NCBI RefSeq assembly: GCF_041296385.1
Contig: NC_091013.1
Coordinates: forward strand, 67,115,563-67,179,562
Length of the DNA: 64,000 nucleotides
Direction: 5' to 3'
Source: Aphelocoma coerulescens
Taxonomy: Eukaryota > Chordata > Aves > Passeriformes > Corvidae
Positions 1-14,187 of this stretch are shown here, one piece after another. The position numbers and the translations under genes were made by a program. Position 1 is the first letter of the stretch. Every line of letters starts with the position of its first letter. Below the pieces are notes generated by a model. It had not been told where the DNA came from and did not search any database. It saw only the letters and a program-made list of their open reading frames with translations.

Positions 1-205
1 GCAACCTGTTCTAGAGCCTAACCACCCTCTGGGTAAAGAATTTCTTCCTGACATCTAATCTAAATCTCTCCTCTTAGTTTAAAACTGTTCCCCCTTGTTT
101 TACCACTATCTGCTTGCGTAAAATGTCACTCTCCACCTTTTTTAAAAGCTCCCTTTAGGTACTGAAATGCTGCAATGATGCCTCCCTGGAGCCTTTTCTA
201 ACTAG
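1..205 (-). repeat. CR1 LINE 3' fragment, cut by the window edge
   Basis: The + strand reads as the reverse complement of the 3' part of avian CR1: an 'accaccctctgggtaaagaa' phrase, then 'tttcttcctgacatctaatc', then the 'ccttgttttaccactatctg' block and a 'ccctggagcc' block. The same order of phrases occurs in the other minus-oriented CR1 copies of this window (33.9 kb and 57.8 kb). The extreme CR1 3' end lies upstream of the window. It sits in the inferred first intron of FOXO1. It is non-coding and decayed. Confidence 0.85.
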
Positions 206-3200
206 CAGCATTAATTTTAGTATTTTAATGCCATCAATAGAAGAATGTGTATTGAACACAGAGAAATAAATGTTAGGTTTCTGTTGACTTGAGTCGGGTA
301 AGTTTTGTCTGTATATTGAGTCATTGAAACCTGTTTACTGGCAGCATTTTGGTGTGGGGGAATTTATTCTTTCACTGAGAAAAGTGCCAATGTTCAGTCT
401 TGATGTTGGGGATGTCATCATTCCAGTCGAAATAAGCTAAATTTGGTATGGGCAGGAGGAGAAAGAGGAGGAAAATTTTGGTCAGTGATGGGCTTGAGGC
501 CAGTAGCGGGCAGATTGAGGGGATGGCAGATTGAGGTGTGGAGCAGTGTCTTCTGTATGGGGAAGCTGTCGTCGCATTGGCCAAGTTTCTTAGGGGGTGG
601 TGCTTGGGAATTGGGACTGTGTGCAGCTGAAGCTCTCAAGGGGTGCTCTCTGGTTGTCTGTTTGAAGCTGCAGCTTTCCTATTTTCAAGCTGCTGCTGAG
701 TTGCAAGTTCTTCATTTCATCTGGAGCAGAAACAGCTTGACTGGCAGACTCCCTACCAGAAGCAGGTGCTCCTACCACCCCATAAGCCTATGACTGCCTG
801 CCTCAGAGGAGCTGGACTGCCCAGAGTGTTCAGGGAAGCATTTCCTGGTTTGGCAGTCAATACTCCTTCCCTCTAAGTGACTGGTATCTACAGTGGCTTA
901 TCAAGCAGCTGTGATAAAATTGCTATACAATACAAGCCACGGTCTTTAAAGCTCTGTTAACAGTATTGGGGTTATTCCCATCATGTCTTTTCACTCTCTT
1001 GGGAGGACAGCCACAAACTGATAGAGCTTCTTGACCTGTGATCTGTTCTTGTTTGGTCCATCAGTGTGAGGAGCTGATAGGTTTTTCATAGGAATAATCC
1101 CCAGAGCCTTTTGCTCCTCATAGTAGGAGTGAGAGGAGGCAGCCAAAGCATCCATCTCATTCCCTGTACCTTGCTAACATTGCTGATGGATGAACTGTGC
1201 ACTTCTTTGCTACTGCATCTCTCCCTGACTGCTGTCAGATGAAAGGAAAACTGGCTGGTCCCATAGTGCATGGAAGAATGGCAATGCCACCTTCTGCTTT
1301 GGACAGCGTGTCTTGTGGAGGATTTTTTAACTCTGCAGTCACCTGGATTGTCTGCATTTCTGGTTATAGGCTCAGTGAGTTGTGCTGCATCACTACAGCC
1401 AGAACTATTTGCTGCCGTTTACCAGGTGCCAGAACTTGGGTTGGGAGAGCTTTCCTTCAGGCACAGACTGCAGGGTTATGAATCCTCCTCTTAAATGTTG
1501 TGGTTTTTACAACCCCTCAGTGTTTGTCAAGAAGCTATTGCTGTTTGAGTGTACTTTGGCATCGTACTTGAGTTAATCTTCTCTGGACTTATTCTTTAAG
1601 TCAGCCTTTTGACAAAGTCTGGGGGCCAGGTTTAATCGTAGATGGTTCTTTCTTTTTCTAGAGTCAGCAACTTAAAATTGTCTAGTTTCTTCCTGTGGTG
1701 CACGTGTGTTTAAGCCAGGATTACAGGAAAGCCAGTGCAAACAGACAGAGGACATTTGACTGCCACTACCTCCCCTGGCTGCCTTCTGAAGGATTTTAAA
1801 AGTATTTTGGAGCCCTGAGGAGTATGTGGGCTACAAACTGCGAACAGCTACAGTAGAAAGGATGTGAGTTTGTCAATAGACTTGATTAAAAAAATGGGAA
1901 ATCCACATGGTCTGGGCTGTTTGAGAAGCAGGCAAGCCTCTAAGGCAGTGTAGAGAAGTCAAGCAAGCTGATGCAAAAGTTGTGGTGTGCCTTTAGCTGT
2001 GACAGGAAGCAAGTGCCTTGCCACTGCTGCTCTCTGGCAAATTCTTTCTTAAGGTAAAAAGGCCTTTAAATCAGCTTTAAACAGCATTTCTGTGGTGTTT
2101 GTTAGCCAACCACACTGCACAGAAATCACTGCCAGGGCATTTGTACAAATCACAGGCTTCTCTCCAGTTCTCCTTAGAGGTGAATACGTATCTTAATATT
2201 TTGGTTGATTACACTCAGTCTTGAATGTTCTCACTTGAAAAATTTAACACAAAAGTAGACAGAAATAGGTGAGAATTAGAAAAAACCCCAATCTTTTCAG
2301 TTTAAAATATTACTTAATTTTTAAAAAGAGATGTGGAACACAGAGAATTGTATTTTTTCCTTGTCAAAATTACTCAGCTACTACCCTCCTTGGAAAATCA
2401 GTCAAACGTGTTGAATAGATATATGTGTGTGTGTGGGATGGTTGCTGTTGTTACGAAAACTTTGAGCAAGAGAACTCTGCACTTCCTTATCAGATGCCCC
2501 AGAAATGCTTGGCATTGAAGGAAGTAGACAGCAGTGGATGAGTGAATGTGGGGTCCTTGAATAATTGACAGAGGAGGAAAAAGGAGGATTGAGCTCATGG
2601 CTGCTTTGCCAGTTTCCATTATTTGAGGAATGTGTTTTAAAGTGGTAGGTCCTAAACATCTCTGATGCCTTGAGAATTTCATTAAAAAGACTGTCTAAGA
2701 GCTATTAAACTTCCTTAAAATTGCAAGTCCCTTTTTTACAAAGCCAGTCTTGGAAGAAATGTTCTTCTTTCCTTCATCTCCCTCTCCTTCCTAGGTAAAT
2801 GAGGAATTCCTAAGACTTCGCTAACAGAGGAGAGATGGAAATCCTTCTCCATGATAATTGAATGCTTGAAATATAATGTTTAAGTTAAACCTATAGAAAA
2901 AAAAGCCTTGAGAAATTTTTGAAATGTAGTTCTGTAATTTCTACTTTGTCACAGGGACGTTTTGTATGAATTATGTGGTGTTTGGAATGATTGCTCTCTT
3001 TTTTCTAATCCAGAGGGCATTTTCTTAGGGGTCATGATGAGTTTAGTAATCACATCCACTACAGACTGTGATCCTGCTGAGCAGCAGTGATGGCACGTAG
3101 TTCAAAGTCTCTTTCCTAACTCACTGCTGTGGTGTCAGGGTGAATGTAGGCAAACAGTACCTTGCTGGGGCTCTGCCTCATCCAACTGTGTCACCTGCAA

Positions 3201-6200
3201 TGCCTGGGTGCATGTGAACGGACTTCAGAAGAGCTTTGTTGGCTTACCTATGATTTCAAAACCAGCCTTCAGCAAATATGTTTACTTTATATTTGGCCCC
3301 TCTTTTTTCTTTTTTTTTCTTTTGACATCCTATTTCTTGCTCCTTTTTGTGTTTTGTTCTGAGCATGCTTGTGAGTCTGTGTTTTACAGGCTGCAAAACT
3401 GTAAAATTGTGAATTATCTTGCTGTTGTAAGCCAGCAGTGGACAGGAAGAAAGTGGAAAATAGTGAATAGGCAGCATATTGCTGTGTAGGCATTTAATGT
3501 TGTTACAGTGTGATATAAGTTAAAATATTGCTTATTTCCTCTTTGCTGTTCAAAACAACCTGGAGCATGTTATGACCAGGATCTAAACAATAACTGAAAA
3601 AGTAAAAAAAAATGTTTTAACAGAGAAAGGCATGGCCTGCCAAATACGCTGCATAATTTATGATTACATGAATAATCAACAAACAAAATACTTGAAAACA
3701 CCTGAATTTCCGGGGGAAGACTTTAATTTCTTTTTAAAACCAAATGAAAATGTGGGAAAATTCCCTGCAATATCTTCAAAACTGAAAATAATCCAAAAAA
3801 TTGAGCACTAGCTGTGAAGGCTTCAGTGTCTCCTGCAGTTGCCAGCAGTTTAACAGATCTGTGGACATAAACCCAAATACGTAGCAATGACAAATTATTA
3901 TAAAATTTCATAAACAAAATTGGTTAGATAAATAATATTGGAAAACATGCTTCAGTAAACATGCTTTCTTTTTTCTGTTTCATCCCTGTTTTAAAGAGGG
4001 CTTTAGGTGACCCACAGAATAAGTAACTTCCTGTGTCTTGATAGCTATTGCAAATGACAGTTCCTACTGCTGACATTCCTGCTATTTTTAATCTAAGTTA
4101 ATGTCCTGTACATTTTATTTTTTTGTTTATTTTTTTGAAACGGGTGCCCTATTCTGACCAGTTAAAGAGTTTGCACATCTTTGGACCTGCTCAGGGGGCT
4201 GTGTTGCTTCTGTCTCTCACTTGTCTGCAGGAGGAAGAACTAAACTGCAGTACTTGAAAGAAGCAAAAGCTGTCAGGAGACAAATACTGAGCAAGTCCCT
4301 GTGGAGGGACTTCCTTGTTGCACCCCTTTGACTTGATTTAGGGCATTTTATCTCCCGGTGTCAGCTGTGCTTTTGCCTTAATGTGCTTTAATGCATATCT
4401 GGGGAAAGCTGGAGGGAAGATCCTTCCTCATCTTTGAGCAAAAGCATAGGAGGGATGGGAGGCCCGTGGCAGGCTTCGTGACTGGGAATCTGACTATTGC
4501 AGTCCTTAAATCTGAATGTTGAGGCTGGCAGGCTCGGGCTGCCCAGTTAAACATGGGCTTCTCCTTGAGAGGGATTGGGGTGATGATGGTGAAGTTTGCA
4601 CCATGTGAAGACTGTGACCTCCAGGAGGAGGGAGCCTAATCTGGAAGTTGATAAGAGCTTTTTGAGGTTAAGGGATTAGCATAGAGGAGGGGAGGCTTTT
4701 CAAAAACAGTGTTTGTTTTTCTGAACTGATAAGAGTGATACAATGTCCTTCCTGGGACACCTCCTGTTCCACCTGGTAAAAGCCACCTTGTGCCCAGGGC
4801 AGTGGGTGAATGAATGAAGTCTGATCTCTGAGCAGCCATGGTAAGGCCAGTTTCCTTGTGTATGTCAAATGGAAAGAAATAGTAATGAGGGGTGATTAAT
4901 TAGACCTAGTTGGCAGGAGAAATCTAGCACCCAAAATGTCTAGCAAAGCTCATTTTTGCACCGGTGTCCCATTCTGGAAGCTGTGTTATTTTGTGTCCAG
5001 TGTGGTCCTGCACCTCTAGCAGCAGGTGTGTATATAAAAGATCTCAAGCCACGATGGTGCTGCTAATTTTTCTTTTCATTGTCCTCATTGTAATATTTTA
5101 CTGCATAAAAAGAGACCCCTATGTTTGGGTATTGCAATGAGTGCTGGTGCATCAGAGCTCTTGGGCTTTACTCTGTTAATTCTTGTCATTAAAAACATGG
5201 CTTTTTCTTGTCCTTTTTACTTTTCTTGTTTGTGAAGGAGGAAAGCAAATAAATACAGACATGATGGTCTAAGTCACTGTTGCCAGATGACATTCTATGG
5301 GAATGTGGACTTGCCAGTATGTAGATTGTAAATAGTTCTTTGATTTAATAAGGGTCTGTTAAGTACAGAGCACAGCCTACAGTAGTGAGGGACTAGGAAT
5401 GCTTCCAAAATGGGAGTGAGGGAAGAAATTGCCCTTTAGATTTCCCTCCTCTGGGTGCCCATCTTGCTCTGAGAAATGGTACTCTGCCCCCCATAGCCTA
5501 CTGAAAACCGTGAGCGTGTCTGGGGGTAACTGTTCAGAGTTGGTGCTACATGTTTTGCAAGACTGGACTACTCTGGCTTTATAATATTGAACAGATGTCA
5601 TAAAAACCAGTGATGAGTGCCAACGTTTCTTGAACTGCAGCCTGAAGAACATCACAGAATGCAGAGTCTGAGAGGAAGATGCTGGCATGAACAGTGCAAC
5701 CACCCATCAGGAGTCCTCTGAGTCCCAAGAAAATCAACTAAAATCCCTTTTAAGTTTAAACCTCACCTTTTGAAAGAGGGTGACTGCAACTGGCAGTTGG
5801 GGAGGGGCAGTGCACGCTCGAATATAGCCAAAGGCTGTATTGAAATTTGGATGAGGGTTTTTTGCTGGCTTTGGAGTAGTAAATTGTGTTACATAAAATC
5901 TGCTAGGCTGTGGGAGCAAACTTGAATTGGAAAGAGCTCTCCTGAAGAGAGTGTGCTGGTGGTCTGACCTGCTTCTGTGGTGCAGGAGAATAAGTACCAA
6001 GGCAAACTGTGTTTAAGAAGCTGGGGAGAAATATAGTACCTAGTTTATGTGGTGCCTCTTTGGGATGTACAAAGAGGAATAATTGAAAATATATAACTGC
6101 TTCTTGTGAATTTGGAGTATAAAAAGAGAACACAAAGAAAAATTAACAAATATTGACTGTATAAAGCAATACCTTTACATATTTGCAGATATGCAGGAGT

Positions 6201-9200
6201 TTAAAGAGAACTTGAGTATGATCCCATTTAAGCTATTTTAATAAAAACATAAGAAAACAATTCTTTTCTGCTACTACTTTGTTAACAGGAAAATTGTATT
6301 TTATTTTCTTTTTATGTATGAGACAGATAAAGGTAAATTGGATAGAGGAAACATAAATAGTAAAACAGTGATTGTGGGTACTGGACTGTACTCAGATGCA
6401 AAAGAAACTAAGGCAAAGAGAAATGTCCCTTTATTCTTTCCTCAGTTTCTCTTGTTTACCACATCAGCATTAGATATTTACAACACTAGGTGAAATCCAT
6501 AGGATGGTTGTTATTTTTAAGCTGACACTGTCCCCTTACAAATATGAAACATTCAGCATCTTAACCACTAGATGCACTAAATAGTTTCTAAAGATGCCCT
6601 AAACCAAATAAAAAAATCCACTTAACTCTTGTTTTAGTTTTCTTTTTGTAGTTTTGGGGACTGTACTAAAATTTTGCTAGTATATCCTTATACTTGCTGT
6701 AGTCAAAATGAAGACCAAATGCACATTGAGATGTAGCCTAAGATATCCTGCAGCTTGTAAATAAAAGGCTTTGCCCTTCTTTTCACAAGACTTGCAGTTT
6801 CCTCAAGTCAGGGATTTCCTGTGGGGCACAGCTAACCCTGCTGCAGAGGAAGCTTGCTGCTTTCATTGACTCTTTGTTTCTGAAAAACTGGTATTCAGTG
6901 ACATCCATGACCACAGAATGTGAGTCCTTCAGTCCTTCCTTGCTAAATGAAAAGACTGCCTCTGCTATGCTAATACAAGTGTAATAAGGAGATGCATTTC
7001 CTTTTTTTTTTTTTATATTCTATGCAAAGGCTCAGTCAACACAACTTTTTATACTGTTGGATCTGTACATCCCCTTTGGTATGTTGCTTCCCAAGGTAAG
7101 AAATACAGACAGCCCTCGAGCTTCTCCAGGCATGGCCAGCCCACGGGCAGCACAGTGGATGGGGCAAGTGTCATGGACTTAGCCCCTGTCTCCAGTACGT
7201 CCTGCTTTGCTTTACCTGCCTCAGTTTTAACTCATTTTCAACTGTTGTGGGCTGCACATTGCTTGTAAATCCATCAGGTGCTGATGATCATTCCAACCCT
7301 TTAGGTTATTGGTGGTTTTGTGGAAGCAAGTAGTCTTAATTCATGAAAATGAAGATCTGCGGCTTCCTAGTAAAGTATACAGCTGAAACCAAACATGTAG
7401 GTCTAGGTTTGCTTGTGCCTTTACCTAGACAAGTGGCAAAGGTCTGCTTTGGTCATTATGCAGGGATTTTAGTCTGTAAAATTTATGTGGCTTCTCAGGC
7501 AGGGATCTTTACAGTTGTTTCACTTAACCAGTTAAAGCTTTTTCAGTAATCATATCTGAGGTTTTTGATTTTGGAAGTTTTTTGGAAGTTTTTTGTGTGG
7601 ACTCAAAGGCCAATGCAAAAACTCAACCCTATTTTCAGACTACAATGTGTTTTCACCTCTGCAATTTGTGCTTAAACACTTGGCCTACTTCTGACCTTAT
7701 TGCTTCTAATTGGTAAGAATATATTTCCAGTGTTCTTTTAAGATGATCTGCTGGTCTAATTAGCATTGATGTATTTAGCATGTATACACATTTGAACCTC
7801 TTCATTAGAGCTAACAAATGTCAATAAAAGACAGCTTAGTTTTAGGAAGAAAAAAAGCTGGGGGGGAAAGCTTTCTATAAACAGTGCTGTAGTCTGTGAT
7901 GAATTGGGTGTACCAGTGGAGAGTGGCAGAGGTGAAGCCGGCTGTCTGTTAAACAGGAAACGAGTGATTAACATTTTTTGTCCTACTGATCGTAATTATT
8001 CCCACTGGCTGAAAAAAAAATACACACCCCTTAGTCTCTCTTTACTATAGCTGCAGAATGAAATTTTGAGCTATTAGTCATTCTGGCATTGTATGGATGA
8101 ACTGCTACTTTATTACTCCAAATTTTGGTTTTTTTTCAGTTTAATAAACTTTGCCTATAATTGTGATTCATGTTTTCCTTTCAATAACCTGCTCTTGCTC
8201 TGCATTTGAGGACAGCTTTTCCTCAGACCGTTATGGCTGCGTGGTGCCTGCGTCCCTGCAGAGTTGCATTCCTGGTCACTGCATTAGAGCCCACAGTGAG
8301 TAATTGTAAAAGGGCTACCTGCCCGCCACGAATCACAGCAGCCTTCCTCAGGGCTTGCTGCACTACAGATGATTCCAGTGCTTTTCATCCCTTTGATGAG
8401 CACACCATAGCAGCGGTACGTGGTGCTCACCTTGGCTGCACTGTCATTCATTCGGTCTGGCAGTGGCATAATGCGGGTGTTCCTTCGCCTTCTGTGAACA
8501 AAATATGTAGGCTTTTGTACGTGCAATATTTTGTGGGACTGGTTTGAAAGTCTGCTTATTTCCCTGACCTCTGATGTTTTATTAATTGCAAGCTTTACCA
8601 GCTCTTCTGTGATAGCACCTGGGTCTGCCGTTAGGTTACTCAGATTTTCATGAGTCCTCCTGCTTTGCTGGTTTTGCGTTACTGATGTGATTGCACAGGC
8701 TTCTTGTGAAGGCCAGAGGTCTGAGAGTGCTTAAGGAGAGCAGAGCAGAAGCCCTAGTTTTAAGGGCATCCTGACTTTGAAACATTCCTCTTCAGTGAGG
8801 CCTCCCTGTTGGCCTCATGTGTGTCCCTGGTGAACTTGGGAAATGCTTCTTCATCATGAGCTGTATGTGTGCATACGCATATATATGTTTCATATTTGTG
8901 GAAAACAGAAATGTTTATTTACAAATATGGAACCCTTATATTTGTCAAACACTTGTTTTCCATCTGTTGGAATAGAAAGCTTGCAGCATCAGTTTTGTAA
9001 AGTAGTATTAGAATTTGTCTGGATCACCAAAAATAGTTATCCCAGCTATCTCTGAATTTTTTGATCTGATATTTGTTTCTTCCCTTATTTTCTACACAAC
9101 TTTTAACATTGTGATAAATGAAGTTGATAAATGAAGCTATCATTTATCCTGATGGCTATTTGCCTTTTTTTTTTTTTTTTTTAATAACACTGTGGTAAAA

Positions 9201-12200
9201 TGGATAGATTTTAGACAAACCTGCTGGCTATCTTGGTTTCCCAGATAATTTTACCAGAGGGACGAAGGTCCATTCAACAAACTTCATTTAAAAATCTCAT
9301 GTTTTTCATGTACATTTTTGTCTCTTTGTTTTTCCTAGCCAGTGTCACATAGTTTCTTTGGTTTTGAAATCCTAGCAAATGTCTATATATTTGGTGTACT
9401 CTGTGTTGATGGTACATCGTGCCTGTATTGTGCTCATAGAAATAAATGTTGTTATAAAACACAGTATTGGCACTGATAAAGGTGATAGTTAACCTGGCTG
9501 TGGCCCTCTGTGGCCTTGTGGTCTCACTCTTGGAGGTACAGAAAACCTAAGAGTGGTTAGAAGTTTTGGTTGGGGTCATCATATGTGGAACAGTATCCAG
9601 GTGTGTGCTTGCCCTGTGTGCACACTTGACATACTGTGAATCTTGTTCATGGTTTTTACACTCATTCTTTCTAAATGCCCATGTAGGGAAAGTAGGCAGT
9701 GTTATCATCTCATTAGAAATGTCCAAACTGCCATTACGGAAAAGTGCTTCCAAGGAGCCTGCCGAGAATGAGAAAGAGGATATAGGGTATAGCAGTTGGG
9801 AGTTATTCAAATACATGTCAGCAGAGTTGCCCACTCTGACATGTAAGCAGGCATAGCCAAGCCTTAAATATCAGTGTCTGAAGCTGGGTATGCATTTTCT
9901 GTTCCTACATATTACCATGATCCAGAGAAGAAAACTCCAGTGGTTGACAAATCCCCTCCACTGCCTGGTGGCAGCAGGATGCAACCTGGAGGATGGCCAA
10001 GCACCTTCAGTGTTCAAAATTTTTTAGTATTTGACAGCTGTGAGAAGGAAGCACAGGATAGTATAAATCTGTGAACCTGAATGCAGAATGTACAGAACTT
10101 AGATTAATGCCACTGATATAAGGCCACAGGAAGCCCCTCTGTGTTCAGGAGATGTGTATAGCAACCATATAGCAATAACATGCAGTCCATCCTGTTCTTG
10201 TACATTCATGCATGGAAAAAGGGATGTATTGCTGAAATCTTACCACATGGAACAGTTTATGGAAGTGTCTTCTCCATGTTTGGAGGTGGTGTTTCATGGT
10301 GGTCTGGAAAAGACTCTCACTATGCCACCCCATGTAATGGAAAGCACAGAGAAACAGTGCAAAGTCCCTCTAGGAAGAGAGAAGTATTTCTTCACTTTTT
10401 CCAGCTGATACTTCTTAACTGTTTAACAGTAAAGGAGAAAAAATGAAGTAAAAAAAAAAGCACCTCCCCAGGAACAAAGGACCCAAAAAAGCATGACCTG
10501 TTTGGGAGGAAATCCTGCCCTTCCACCTTCATGCAGCTGCAGGTGGCAAATTTCCAGCATCTTCTAAATATGACTCTGATGTGTGGCTAAGTGACATGAT
10601 TTTTGTCCATACTCTTATTGGGCAACAGAGAAGGTTTCTTAGCTGTAACAAAAAATATACCACAACTGGGTGGCAAAATTATCTGTTTCATTAGTGTTCG
10701 AGGCCTCTGACACTGCAGCCTGATGTGTGGTTGTGTTGGTGAACATCGTAGTGTCAGGAACCTTTCTGAGAGAGAAATGTGTGCTGTCTGTAGGCCAAAT
10801 GCTTATGACTGTCCAGCACTAGCTCTGAGGCAAATCCAAGTTTCGGGTGCAGCATTGGCATATGAATTTTTTGTATTTCATAGCTATTAGGTAAGGCAAA
10901 CAGGATTGCCTTACACCAGACTGTTGTACCAAAGGAAATTCTGGTAGGTCTGGAGTTAACAATGTTTTCTTTCCTCCTCGGCCTCTTGATCTAGCCCATG
11001 CAAACTTGGCAGCATGGTTGGAAACCACAGCAAAACGGGTGCAGGCGGTGTAGCTGTTGCAGGCAAACCTGCCTGTTTTGCCAGGCATGATCTAACTTAG
11101 CCTTGGATAGATGCCACATGGTGCCACTTGCCCTGGATAGCCCCTGCTGCTGCTGTCCGGCTGTTAAGGCTGAACGAGCCATGAGCAAATGTGCTGGAGA
11201 ACGTCCTGGCCTCTGCACACTTTCCTAGGAGTGTTAATGACTTCTTTTTAGAGTGGTGCTTGCCACTGAGGCTCCAAGAGGAGGATGATGTGGACATCTG
11301 GACCTGCTGTAGAGTCCCTATACAATGACCTGGAGAGACAGGTCGAATGTCTTCTCTAAGAGCATATGGAAATCCTAGGGTCTTCACTTCTCTGCTGCAA
11401 AACTTTTGCTTTGGTGTTGTTGCCACAAGGAGATTGTGCTGGTTCAGAATCCTGTTGTTAGCTGTCAGTAACAGGACATGCTACCACAGCTGGCTCATGT
11501 GCCAGCCACCAGTGATCACAGCAGACATCTCCCAACAGCAGTGATGTTAGCTGTAGGGCCTTTTCTCCTACCAGTCCTCAACCCTGACTTTCTTTTCCTG
11601 AGCATGTTCCTATTGCAGTGTCCTCCCAACTGTCAGATAAAATTAATAAATAAGAAGCTTCCACTCTTCTGCAAAAGCAATCTTGAGTATTGTATTCCCT
11701 GAAAGTTTCTTTCTAGCTTGCGAATCTGTTTCAGATACTGTTTGAAGAGATCTGAGAACTTCAGTATGTATTTGCAGTCATTTCAGCTGATGGTAGAACA
11801 AGCTGGCAACTTGCGTAGAGCATCCCCTTGGATGAGGTGTAGAAAGCAGCAGACTCCTGGGATGTCATCTGAATGGAAACTTAGTGGGCAGTCATTAGAC
11901 TGTAAATTTTAATGGAAATCCTTGACCTGTGTATTATGGCAGCATTGTTGCTCCTATGGTCTCCCAGTTTGTTACAACTGCATCTGCTTCCAGAGGCCAA
12001 CTCTTTCCTACCTTTGTTACTAGTTACTTGTGAATCTCCCTGAGATGCCATGGCATGCTTTATTGCAATCCTGTCAGCATATGCACCTTGATAGCAAATA
12101 CATGTGTTTTTGTAAAGTGTATTGGCTGTCACATCCATTCCTCACTCTCCCTTTTGGTGGCTGTCATGGCACCGTGGCTGCATAAATGCTGCCTGTGCCC

Positions 12201-14042
12201 ATGGATGAAAGTAGAGGAGAGACCATGAGTACTTGTAGGTGCTTTTACAAATTTGGGGTCTTGCAGCTCCCCAGACAATTACAGATCCACAGTTAGGTCC
12301 CTCTTGAAGAGGTTTGCAGCTGGGTTAAAGAGCTCTGCTTCTCTCTGCTTTTGGTGCTCCAAGGGCTGGGGTAGAAGAAAGACGGCCAGTGTCGCTGTAT
12401 GGTCTCACTTCAGTAAGTATGATTTGTCAAGTTTAACAGAGCAACTGTGTCTTCAGTTGTTCAGTAAAACACCAATCCCATTTTACTAAAAAAAGAATTA
12501 AATATCTCAACTTCAGTTGTGATAGGGATGCAATTTTTTTCAGCAATTAGTCAAGTTGAACTTAAGTTGTGTGTTTTGCTATTTATATCTTGGGTTTAAA
12601 TGCAGTATTGGGTATCAGTGGAGCTGTTGGAGATCTTAGAAATACAGCTGAATGATATAAATATGTAGATTCAAAGGAAAAATTTTCTTGGCTTCATGAA
12701 TTTTATTAGCCGGGATGTGCTCTTCACATTGCACGTAGCTGATACTGGTTTTGCATATTTTGAGTCTTAAATCAGAAAGTAGCAACTAGCATATCCACAG
12801 TTCCTGGTCTGAATGCCGAAGTAAGTTTACTTATCTCAGAGGCAAAAACTCAATCCCAGGAAGCACTCCGCAGGTGGCAAGCAGCCCTGCTGCCATCCTG
12901 ACCCAGATTTTGATAAAATTCCAGCGCAGTTACGCGCAGTGCAATCTGTCATGAGCTGCCACTGCCTGAAGACCTGCCTCAAAATGCGGATACTTGCTTT
13001 TGGAGTCATTCAGACCAGGTTTTGGGAGGCTTTGCTTCGAAGTCCAGGTGAAACCTGTGGCTGAAGGCATCTCTGCAGTGTGCCGGGGCTGGTGGTGCCG
13101 CTGCATGCCCCCGCCACTGACAGCTGCGCCATTCCTCTGGCTGCCAAGATCCACTGCTGAAACTATACTTTTTTATCAGGTCATGTTTGCATCTGGCAAG
13201 GATTTGTAGACACAACATCATTAACAGCAGTGCATATTTTCACAAGATTTACCTCTTCAACACTTTTTCCAAGTTAGTAAATCATAGCTTCTTTAATGTC
13301 CTGCTGGCTGCGTGAAAAACAGGAATTTATGTAACAAGCTCTGGGCCGCAAACCTTTTCCTGTTAGGAAAATTTTTTTTCATTGCTGGCAGAGTTAGGAG
13401 ACAGCTCTGTTACTCAAAGAGCGACCTCAAATGTCCTCGGTACAATAATACCAGATTATAACATTTTTGATGACTAAGGAATAGCAGTGATTCTTAAATA
13501 TTTAACGCTTGTGTAGCAGAGAAGAGGGAGCTGAGCCTCACCGTGGTGTTTTCCCTGACCAATGTTTTGTATGTTTGATATGCCTATTTTGATAGTAAAC
13601 TGTGATCCTGAGCCAACTGAGTATGTTTACAAAATACAGTAAAAGAATGAACTGGCGCAGGAGGTTTTTTAATCAACAGCCGTGCAGAGCAACTTTCTTG
13701 CGACATTTCTAGAGCTGGACTTGTGTCAGCCACAGATTCGGCTGTGGCCCTTGAGTGAAAACAACAGGCTGCGCCAGGCCGGCCTCACGAGGCTTCTCAG
13801 CCAGCCCCTGGGGCTGTGGGCAAGTCCAAAGATGGATTTCCAGGCTTACCCTCCCTCTGCGTTAGCTGCACCTGGTGCAAATAAAATTCTAAGGCCTTCC
13901 TTAGCACCCTGTTGCTAGATCAAAGATGGTATTTTGATAGTAGGAAATCAAAAGTGAAGAGCTACAGTCCTACTTTATAGTTTCTAGGAGAATGGCTTCC
14001 TTTTGAAATTGAGTAAGGAAATACTCAAATCACAGAGTCAAC
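206..14042 (+). other. FOXO1: FOXO1 intron 1 (distal part), no gene seen
   Basis: I see no exon, RNA gene or recognisable retroposon in this stretch apart from simple tracts such as an 18-T run at 9165-9182 and a short TG run near 2425. Open frames reach at most about 116 codons, lie on both strands and look random. It is assigned to intron 1 because the second coding exon starts at 16401 with a good 3' splice site and the first exon is absent. FOXO1 genes of vertebrates have one very long intron at this place. Conserved enhancers may be present but cannot be recognised without alignment. Confidence 0.75.
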
Positions 14043-14187
14043 ATAGAATCATAGAATGCTTTGGGTTGAAAGACACCTTAAAGATCATCTAGTTCCAATC
14101 CTTCCTGCCGTGGGCAGGGATGCTTTCCACTAGACCAGGTGGCTCCAAGCCCCATCTAGCTTGGCCTTGAATACTGCCAAGGGATGA
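14043..14187 (-). repeat. short CR1 LINE 3' end in FOXO1 intron 1
   Basis: It begins with the inverted CR1 terminus ('atagaatcatagaatg', then 'ttgggttgaaagacacctta' and 'agatcatctagttccaatcc') and continues through 'gtgggcagggatgctttcca' to 'ttggccttgaatactgccaa', where similarity stops. This is the usual 5'-truncated CR1 structure, about 145 bp long. The 'atagaat' terminal repeats typical of CR1 are visible at its outer end. Confidence 0.92.

Noticed and set aside
9566..10074. Two consecutive + strand frames (96 and 66 codons) as a small gene in intron 1
   Set aside because: They are interrupted by a stop, have no domain or convincing splice sites, and contain part of a possible dispersed repeat.
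13624..13630. TGTTTAC forkhead-type site in FOXO1's own intron, possible autoregulation
   Set aside because: A 7-mer of this kind is expected several times by chance in 16 kb; no clustering was seen.
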